From: Gammaproteobacteria bacterium RIFCSPHIGHO2_12_FULL_38_11
Lineage (GTDB): Bacteria > Pseudomonadota > Gammaproteobacteria > Coxiellales > Coxiellaceae
Reading direction: 5' to 3'
Length of the DNA stretch: 18,498 nt
Assembly (NCBI GenBank): GCA_001801515.1
Contig: MGXX01000016.1
Span: 3,438 to 21,935, forward strand
The stretch's first letter is position 1, and each line of letters begins with the position of its first letter. Under the pieces are notes generated by a model, which was given only the letters and a program-made list of their open reading frames with translations, did no database searches and had not been told where the DNA came from. The translations under genes and the position numbers were made by a program. Shown here piece after piece: positions 6,990 to 13,527 of this stretch.

Positions 6990-9674
6990 ATGCGACATAA
7001 AGAAAATTTACTGGCACTGGCCAATATCCTTGCCTCACACGATCGCGATACGATACAACGCACAATACGATCGACAGTCTTTTCTAAGATACCGCCGGAA
7101 AAAAAACAATCAGCGCTTCAAACTTTAAGACTTGCTGAAACTTATATTAATGCAAACCCACCCCTACCTGAAAATTGGCGTACTTCGCCCAACTGTTTTA
7201 GAGATCTTAGCAATTACTTTATAACACAAACAACAATTGATGATTATGAGGAAAAAGCACTGTGCTGCTGGTATTTATTACTCAATGAAACCTTGCCTGA
7301 TGATTTTTCATTTCAAGAAATCATTGTCATGGGAAACGCCTATTTACCCGAACCGCATCAATTTGCCGCATTTATTATTTTTCTACTTGATAAAAAAGTC
7401 AGTCCAACATCAATTAAGCAATCGAAATTACTTTATCACTATTTTCAATATAATATCGCTGATATTGCCAGTATTACGCGCACCTACGCTTTAATACAGC
7501 ATGGCTCAGAGACAACACAAGCATTTTTAGCACAGCTCGTGAATACTGCTTGTTTATTACGGGGATTCATCAACCATTCAAAGCAAGGGAAATATCAATC
7601 CTACAACCTCATGGGTGATACGTTTTTACACACCAAACCAATTATTCATCATGCACAGAAAGATGAAAATAAAATTTTTATTACGCCGTACTACGAAACA
7701 TACGCCTCAGTTTTATTTCAACTTTTTGAATTTGAATTCATTAAAATACTTTTAAACTGCGATTCTCGAGATAAGGGTATTGCCGCCAATATCTATGATA
7801 TTTTGCTGAAATCGAAACATAAAAAGCATTTCCTAAATGAAATACCCCTGCGCATTTTAACAGGGGAAATCAATTACTTTCATGCCTGTTTATTACTCAA
7901 CAGTATAGGCTCAGCCTATTCCTATCCACTTTGCTTAGACTACGGGCCGCATCCCGATCTGTTGGCTGCCATCACAGAAAATCCTTTTTACGTACACATT
8001 GCACCCGAATTCTTACTTTCACACCAGATCACCTCTGAAGCAATTTATAAACTCTGCGCCAATCAGCATTCACAAACCATTCATCATCTGCCCTTTCTCA
8101 TTAATCTCTCTGCTAAACTCAACAATCAACATTTAGAGGACTTAAATAATAAGATCTTTGATACTATTTATAACTATCTTATTACGGTTGGAAATGAATT
8201 TCCCGTGGCATGCGAATCCATGATTACGCAACATTGCAGTAAATTGGAAGCACGCTTTGAAAAAAAGTTAGCGATGTATGCAAATAACCTTGACACAGTA
8301 ATGAATGATTTTTTATACGGGAAATGTAATTATCAAACCATAGAGGAAATGGCAGGCGAGCAATTAAATTGTGTTAATTTAATCAAACGTCTTTTCCCTG
8401 AATTATTAGTTACCCTTGATTATCCATTTGGATACTATGTGCTGATACACAGACTGATTGAAAAAGCATTTTATCATCCTCAAAAAAATGAAACACTTGT
8501 TTTGCAGCAAGCGTTTCCTTCAAACGTGCTATACACAATAACAGACGATATTCAGCGCAGAATTAGGATACTGCAGGAATGCCTATTGCTATCAAAAAAT
8601 ATTGATTTCAGTCGTGAAATCATACTATTTTCTAACAAACAAGATAATGAGTTTACTGCGTGCTTTTATCATACTGAATTTGGAAATAAAACTTATGCAT
8701 TTGATTTTATTGCCTCACAACAAAATGGTGAATTCAGAGAATGGGCATTTTCAGTCATTCAAGTTTCTGATACGGAAATGCTTAATGCCATCAAACGATC
8801 AATTATAAATAAATCTGATCAGACAACGATTCATTTATTGCAATCTACTCAACTAACCGAGTTATCTGCATTAAACGCAATTAATTATTTAATTACTGAA
8901 GGCAAAACCAATGATCATGCGTTTATTGAAAGATGTATTTTAATAATGCCGCCGGCCGTTTTTTCAAAAAATTTAATTACATTGGTTACACAATATGCTG
9001 TAAAAATGTCAAATCAAAAAATAGTACGATTTGTTTGCACTGCTTTAAGTGAAAATAAGTTTCCAGAAGACTTTGTGAAGACAACGGCTTATGCGCTGCT
9101 GCCATCAAAAAATTGGGGCATGATAAAATTAATGTGCGGGCTGTCTTCTGAACCGCTCAATCAAAACCCCATCAAAAAAAATAATATTGATCTTTTAATT
9201 GACGTATTAAACTTACGAATAGGCAAATCAACCATAATTGAATTTTATCAAAAAGACATTATTAGAGAAGCATTTTGTGTTTACGATAAAAAGAATACGT
9301 TGTTTCATCTTGCTGCAAATTCTGGCTGCTATCAAACATTTTTTAACACGTTTTCTTTTTTTGAAAAGCATTTAGTACCCGAAAGCATTTATGATTTTTT
9401 ATACGCAAAAAATGCGGCAGGTGATATTCCAGCATGTCCCCTTAATTTATGCGATGCAAAAGAAATTAATGAATTTTTAAACAATAAAAAAGAAGAATAT
9501 AAAAATAAATTTCATTTTGAACTGCCAGATGGCACACCTTGGAGACGTCCAGGAAATTATAAAAGAACACGGGTAGAATATAGTTTTTGGTCTTCAGATT
9601 CAGAAATGTCAGAGGAAAAGTCCGCCCGAATAGAAAAAAATGCACTTAAGGGACGTGCACGGAATAACTTTTAA
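6990..9674 (+). CDS. Large uncharacterised protein with ankyrin-like tail and basic C-terminal motif
   Basis: 894 residues, no signal peptide and no clear transmembrane segment. I do not recognise a named family. The bulk reads as helical, rich in Leu, Asn, His and Lys, with repeated short helix pairs, as in an alpha-solenoid. At residues 769-779 NTLFHLAANSG is a recognisable ankyrin-type unit, with a weaker NAAGDIPACPL following at about 816. The polar tail carries K858-R-T-R-V-E863, then YSFWSSDSEMSEE (acidic) and a final KGRARNNF. The start is ATG 6990 with only a weak purine run (AAAG) upstream, divergent from recA. The stop codon lies inside a 46-base perfect palindrome. An ankyrin-like domain, an acidic block and a basic motif near the C terminus are compatible with a type IV secreted effector of Legionellales. 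That is inference; no secretion gene is in this window. Confidence 0.85.
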   Translation: MRHKENLLALANILASHDRDTIQRTIRSTVFSKIPPEKKQSALQTLRLAETYINANPPLPENWRTSPNCFRDLSNYFITQTTIDDYEEKALCCWYLLLNETLPDDFSFQEIIVMGNAYLPEPHQFAAFIIFLLDKKVSPTSIKQSKLLYHYFQYNIADIASITRTYALIQHGSETTQAFLAQLVNTACLLRGFINHSKQGKYQSYNLMGDTFLHTKPIIHHAQKDENKIFITPYYETYASVLFQLFEFEFIKILLNCDSRDKGIAANIYDILLKSKHKKHFLNEIPLRILTGEINYFHACLLLNSIGSAYSYPLCLDYGPHPDLLAAITENPFYVHIAPEFLLSHQITSEAIYKLCANQHSQTIHHLPFLINLSAKLNNQHLEDLNNKIFDTIYNYLITVGNEFPVACESMITQHCSKLEARFEKKLAMYANNLDTVMNDFLYGKCNYQTIEEMAGEQLNCVNLIKRLFPELLVTLDYPFGYYVLIHRLIEKAFYHPQKNETLVLQQAFPSNVLYTITDDIQRRIRILQECLLLSKNIDFSREIILFSNKQDNEFTACFYHTEFGNKTYAFDFIASQQNGEFREWAFSVIQVSDTEMLNAIKRSIINKSDQTTIHLLQSTQLTELSALNAINYLITEGKTNDHAFIERCILIMPPAVFSKNLITLVTQYAVKMSNQKIVRFVCTALSENKFPEDFVKTTAYALLPSKNWGMIKLMCGLSSEPLNQNPIKKNNIDLLIDVLNLRIGKSTIIEFYQKDIIREAFCVYDKKNTLFHLAANSGCYQTFFNTFSFFEKHLVPESIYDFLYAKNAAGDIPACPLNLCDAKEINEFLNNKKEEYKNKFHFELPDGTPWRRPGNYKRTRVEYSFWSSDSEMSEEKSARIEKNALKGRARNNF

Positions 9675-9695
9675 AAGTTATTCCGTGCACGTCCC
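9650..9695. terminator. 46-base perfect palindrome between convergent genes, probable bidirectional terminator
   Basis: Two 23-base arms, from GGGACGTGCAC at 9650 to GTGCACGTCCC ending at 9695, are exactly complementary with no spacer; the centre is CTTTTAAAAG. It contains the last eight codons and the TAA (9672-9674) of the 894-residue gene and ends 19 bases beyond the stop of the opposing gene at 9715. In RNA from either strand it gives a very stable hairpin, but a U-tract is present only inside it, not after it. Confidence 0.65.
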
Positions 9696-9714
9696 TAATC
9701 ATCAGTCATTTTCA

Positions 9715-11205
9715 TTATAAAACATAGGCGTTTGTTTGTGCTTCTGTTTCCATTAATTGATGCAATAATGCAGTGACCTCATCACCCAGAAGATCAGGCG
9801 TAACGGATGCTGGCATCACCACAGTTTCTTCACGCGCTCTTTTTTTATTTTCTTGTACCCTATTCTTTTTTCTTGAAAAAAAGCTTCTGGGAAAACGAGT
9901 AATAGCGTTCACGTTAACAACATTGACATGTTGAATTGATAGGGGCGCAATATTTTGTATCATCATACAAAGAATTTCAACAAGCATTGCCATATCGCTT
10001 GCTTTTGAAAATTGTGGATCTCTTTCAAAAGCATCAATTTTTTGAGTGAATCGAACGCGAAAATCTTTTATGACTATTTCTACCCAATAGTAAATTGTAT
10101 TGATCACCTCGGTATCTAACAACATTGCAAATGCTCCCCCAATTTCCACTTCGGCATTTGCGTATCGACGAATAATCCGTTCTCCCGTGCGTTCTGCTAT
10201 CATCATGCGTGTATTATCGCATCTTCTTGCCGCCCCTAAATTTCCAATACGTTGTGGCGTGCTATTTTCACCGCACAAATGGGGATTTTTATCACTGATT
10301 TCCATGGGATAATACCCATAACCTAAGAGATGCAAATGCTCTGGTCTCAATTGCGCTTCAAAAATAGTACTACCACGCCACAATGTATTCGATGCAACCT
10401 CCATGATTTCAGCTGCCTCATCGGTCAAAATATTTTTATATTTCTTAAGCGCTTCCTGATAGACATTAACAGCAGACATGCCCATTACCGTGTTTTGATC
10501 TGGTATTCTCGGTGTATCTGCACGTCTAGGGATATCTTCATTGACAACACGCAACCTACCGGGTTTTATATAGGGCGCTGTATTTTCAATCGCTTTTTTT
10601 GCCTCTGAAGTATCTCTAAACCGTTTCACATGTGCTGGTTCAGACGGCAGCCGCTTACCTTTTAATGGTGATAGCGGATAAAAAACATAATCAACTGGCG
10701 AATCCTCTTCATGCTGAATCGTTAACTCGTAAAAACGAGTAGATACCATGTCGATACCCTCTTCCGTTTTTCCGTACAATACGGGATTGCCATTTGGCAG
10801 CGTATACTCGCAGAGTTCACTCATTAAAGGTTTCACAACAGGCACTTCATACACACCTGTAGGCGGTATTGCAAACTGACTTGTTTCATTCGTATTCCTT
10901 TTACGGAATAAATGCGAAACAATTAAACTATTTGGCACATAACGACCATACTGGTTTTCGGCATTTTCTGCAAAAGGCAAAAGAACAGGTTGTGAAGATT
11001 TTTGTGCTTGTATAGCAGGCGATTTTTGCGTTTGCTGCGATGATTCCGATTGCACTGGTGCAATTACCGGCGGCATTAACGGCGTTTGAACAACTGGTTT
11101 TGCACACGCTTGAACGTCACTTTCATCATCCAGTAAAAGCTTAGGTATTTTCAGTAAAGTGGTTTCAGGAATGACACTAGCAGGTGGAAATTTATCTCGA
11201 GACAT
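9715..11205 (-). CDS. Uncharacterised protein with possible nuclease-like motif and basic C-terminal motif
   Basis: 496 residues, no signal peptide. The frame is open to ATG 11226, but AAGGA stands nine bases before ATG 11205 and only three before ATG 11211, so 11205 is taken. Residues 1-90 are Pro/Gln/Ser-rich and probably unstructured. A folded domain runs from about 245 to 430. It includes R-P-E289-H290-L-H292-L-L-G and GNLGAARRCDNTRMMIAE (321-338), a His plus Asn-rich pattern that reminds me of beta-beta-alpha-metal (HNH-type) nuclease domains; this is a weak resemblance. Then come FFSRKKNR (442-449) and KRAREE (455-460) and a Leu-rich end (DLLGDEVTALLHQLM). It is convergent with the 894-residue gene and divergent from the paralog operon. 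Candidate secreted effector by context only. Confidence 0.85.
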   Translation of the reverse strand: MSRDKFPPASVIPETTLLKIPKLLLDDESDVQACAKPVVQTPLMPPVIAPVQSESSQQTQKSPAIQAQKSSQPVLLPFAENAENQYGRYVPNSLIVSHLFRKRNTNETSQFAIPPTGVYEVPVVKPLMSELCEYTLPNGNPVLYGKTEEGIDMVSTRFYELTIQHEEDSPVDYVFYPLSPLKGKRLPSEPAHVKRFRDTSEAKKAIENTAPYIKPGRLRVVNEDIPRRADTPRIPDQNTVMGMSAVNVYQEALKKYKNILTDEAAEIMEVASNTLWRGSTIFEAQLRPEHLHLLGYGYYPMEISDKNPHLCGENSTPQRIGNLGAARRCDNTRMMIAERTGERIIRRYANAEVEIGGAFAMLLDTEVINTIYYWVEIVIKDFRVRFTQKIDAFERDPQFSKASDMAMLVEILCMMIQNIAPLSIQHVNVVNVNAITRFPRSFFSRKKNRVQENKKRAREETVVMPASVTPDLLGDEVTALLHQLMETEAQTNAYVL

Positions 11206-11299
11206 AAGCATAAATCCTTTATGCATATTACACGTGCTTTTATCGTTACACGTTTTTTAAGTAAACACAAACAAAAAAATGGGATTGCATTTGTCAATA

Positions 11300-11319
11300 A
11301 TTTCATGTTTAAATGAAAT
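11300..11319. promoter_or_regulatory. Inverted repeat in the divergent promoter region
   Basis: ATTTCAT and ATGAAAT are separated by six bases within the 139-base gap between the divergent genes starting at 11205 and 11345. It sits 25 bases before the downstream ATG, where an operator could act. No convincing -35/-10 pair was found, and no PmrA-type CTTAA direct repeat. Confidence 0.25.
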
Positions 11320-11344
11320 GTCATTATTTTCATGGAGTGAAAAT

Positions 11345-12532
11345 ATGCAATTTGCTTTTATCGAACCAGAAAAATTTTTACTAGAGAAAATTGATACTGC
11401 CATTAACAAAATCAATAACAACACCCCTTTATTTGCAAAAAATTTAAATACAAAAACAGCCTTAATCAAAGTATTAACTGACGCACGTGTTGCTATTGCA
11501 GCAACACAAGAAAAATATAAAAACTTACAAACTGCAGACTATACGAAAGCACTTTATGCGCTTTGGGAGAAAATTATAAATGACTGTGAAACATTTGACA
11601 GCAAAACAAACGAAATGCAAACAGCAATTCAAAATTTTTCACGGCATATTAGACCAATGGCAACACGTGCAGATACCATAGGTGAGTTTATTACTAATAT
11701 TTCAGCAGAAAGAGATGCTGGCGCATCACAGGCTGCTGTTTTAATGCGTGTTGCACCCACTGCTACTGCTAATGCCGTTTTTTCAATCCTAAATGCATGC
11801 CCTATCCCCAATAGCATGAGAGACCGAACACAGGTCACCGAATGGGTGGAAACCAATCGAGAGGCTAACAGGCAACATTATCAGCAAGCATTTCAACAAA
11901 CCTTATCGACAATACCGCATCAAGACCCGGATATTCAACGCATGTTACAAAATCAAGCGGCTGCTGTAGAAAATTGTAAAACACAATTAAACCAACTCCA
12001 TGAACACACACAGGAAATTACGGAAATTGAAAAATCACTCGTCAAATCATGGGGGGATTACAATACGCTATCCAAGAAATGCAGTGACAAAAGCGCCTCT
12101 AAACGACTAGACGATCTGTGTAATATTATTATTTATACAACACAGGAATTAAGCCAATTACAAAAAAAAATAAAATTACCACCCAATACGTTTGAATTAA
12201 ATATTTTGATGGATGCAATTGAATGCGGCCAAGAAAAAATTTTTAAACAATTTAAAAGCACACAAGAAAAATTTAGAGCGTTAGCAAAAGAAAGTAACCG
12301 ATTAGCCAATGCATCTCCTCCCGGTTCACCGGCTAGCCGAAATAACAGAAGCAGCTTTTTTTCTGACAGCACATCAACCACCAGTAGTTCATCGAAAGAT
12401 TGCTCTTCAACCGCTACATCAGACACCAGCAGTTTATCGAGAGGTCGTTCTTCAAGCCCCGCATCATCCGATAATGATCTCTCAAGTGATGCCACGGATG
12501 AGCCAATACCAAAACGCGCAAAAATAAAATAA
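11345..12532 (+). CDS. Uncharacterised coiled-coil protein with Ser-rich tail ending in a basic motif (paralog 1)
   Basis: 395 residues. The open frame begins at 11279, but ATG 11345 has a good GGAG seven bases upstream, and the resulting N terminus (FIEPEKFLLEKI) aligns with that of the next gene (FFDPEKTLLEKI). Residues 1-310 are helical and coiled-coil-like (QEKYKNLQTADYTKALYALWEKI; LQKKIKLPPNTFELNILMDAI). From about 320 the protein becomes Ser/Thr-rich and disordered, with SFFSD at 337-341 and a 15-residue repeat. It ends ATDEPIPKRAKIK, so the basic motif is the very C terminus. First gene of an apparent operon, 19 bases before paralog 2. No family recognised. PKRAKIK looks like a monopartite nuclear localisation signal, which would make sense only if the protein reaches a eukaryotic cell. 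Confidence 0.86.
   Translation: MQFAFIEPEKFLLEKIDTAINKINNNTPLFAKNLNTKTALIKVLTDARVAIAATQEKYKNLQTADYTKALYALWEKIINDCETFDSKTNEMQTAIQNFSRHIRPMATRADTIGEFITNISAERDAGASQAAVLMRVAPTATANAVFSILNACPIPNSMRDRTQVTEWVETNREANRQHYQQAFQQTLSTIPHQDPDIQRMLQNQAAAVENCKTQLNQLHEHTQEITEIEKSLVKSWGDYNTLSKKCSDKSASKRLDDLCNIIIYTTQELSQLQKKIKLPPNTFELNILMDAIECGQEKIFKQFKSTQEKFRALAKESNRLANASPPGSPASRNNRSSFFSDSTSTTSSSSKDCSSTATSDTSSLSRGRSSSPASSDNDLSSDATDEPIPKRAKIK
12379..12468 (+). repeat. Imperfect 45-base tandem duplication in the Ser-rich tail
   Basis: 12379-12423 and 12424-12468 share CACCAG-AGTT-ATCGA and TCTTCAA at a 45-base period. They encode two related 15-residue Ser-rich units (TSSSSKDCSS and TSSLSRGRSS). The tail of paralog 1 is therefore longer than that of paralog 2 partly through this in-frame duplication. 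Confidence 0.6.
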
Positions 12533-12551
12533 TTAATATAGGAAAATACTA

Positions 12552-13496
12552 ATGAGACCCAACTTTTTTGATCCAGAAAAAACTTTATTAGAAAAAATAA
12601 ATAACTTAATCAGTGCATTTAGACATCCTAGTGTTTGCTTTTCTGGAAAAAACGAGATAAGCACCGCGCTCAATACTGCTACACAAGAACTAGTAATAGC
12701 TGATAATAACTATAAGGATTTATACTCGGCATTACAGCTTGCAGACCTCAATAGGTTATACCTTAATATTCTACAGAAAACAGAAATAATTACGCTCAAT
12801 CTTAATGAAATAACAGCACATTGCAATGCCCTATTGCGCATCGTACCCACGCAGGGCACAGCAGAGGAAAAACGAGAAGAAATTCAACGCGTACTATTTG
12901 CTGAAGCAATAGAAGATGGGGATGAAGAAGGCGTCGATCAAATAACAGATGAGTACAATCAAATAATCAATGATCTGGAAACCTTGGAAATTCTTTTTGA
13001 TGAAAATGCTAATGGGCTTAAAAAATTATGGAAAAAATTTGAAGAAACAACAGACAACTGTAATGAAAAACAAAAAATAGAAAGACGAAAAACACTTAAT
13101 AATATTATTTCAACGCTAATAACAACAATAAATAAAATACAGGAATCTCACCAACAGCCACTAAATGATTTTGGCATAGAAACGCTCTACAACGAGCTTA
13201 AAAAGGGGCACAGTGATTTATTGAATCGATTTGTAACGGTTGTCGAAAAAAAAGAAAGCCTAGTTAATACGCTGCATGAGCGTTTTAATATACCTGAAGA
13301 AGCTTCATCTATCCAAGAAGATACCCAATCGACAACAACAACTTCCAGCGCATCCAACACCAGCGGTTTTTTTTCAAGATCATCCTCATGCACTTCTATC
13401 AGCGCTTCTGCCAATGATAACGCATTTAAAGAAGCATCCAAGAATACCACTAAATCTGATACGGACGAACCAGCGCTAAAACGTCAAAGGCGATAA
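12552..13496 (+). CDS. Uncharacterised coiled-coil protein with Ser/Thr-rich tail ending in a basic motif (paralog 2)
   Basis: 314 residues. ATG 12552 has AGGAAA upstream and lies 19 bases past the stop of paralog 1. It aligns with paralog 1 at the start (DPEKTLLEKI), in the middle (KKLWKKFEETTDNCNEKQ against KSWGDYNTLSKKCSDKS, then LNNIISTLITTINKIQ against LCNIIIYTTQELSQLQ) and at the end (SDTDEPALKRQRR against SDATDEPIPKRAKIK). The fold looks like a long helical bundle or coiled coil to about residue 245, then a Thr/Ser-rich stretch with SGFFSRSS (271-278), and the last five residues KRQRR. A central acidic patch (EDGDEEGVDQ) is absent from paralog 1. Old tandem duplication; function unknown; co-transcribed with its neighbours. 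Confidence 0.86.
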   Translation: MRPNFFDPEKTLLEKINNLISAFRHPSVCFSGKNEISTALNTATQELVIADNNYKDLYSALQLADLNRLYLNILQKTEIITLNLNEITAHCNALLRIVPTQGTAEEKREEIQRVLFAEAIEDGDEEGVDQITDEYNQIINDLETLEILFDENANGLKKLWKKFEETTDNCNEKQKIERRKTLNNIISTLITTINKIQESHQQPLNDFGIETLYNELKKGHSDLLNRFVTVVEKKESLVNTLHERFNIPEEASSIQEDTQSTTTTSSASNTSGFFSRSSSCTSISASANDNAFKEASKNTTKSDTDEPALKRQRR

Positions 13497-13527
13497 TTAT
13501 TTATTTCTAATAACACAAGGAGGTGTT

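Noticed and set aside
11227..11344. PmrA-type direct repeats (CTTAA) regulating effector genes
   Set aside because: No pair of CTTAA-like repeats was found in this region or before the 894-residue gene.
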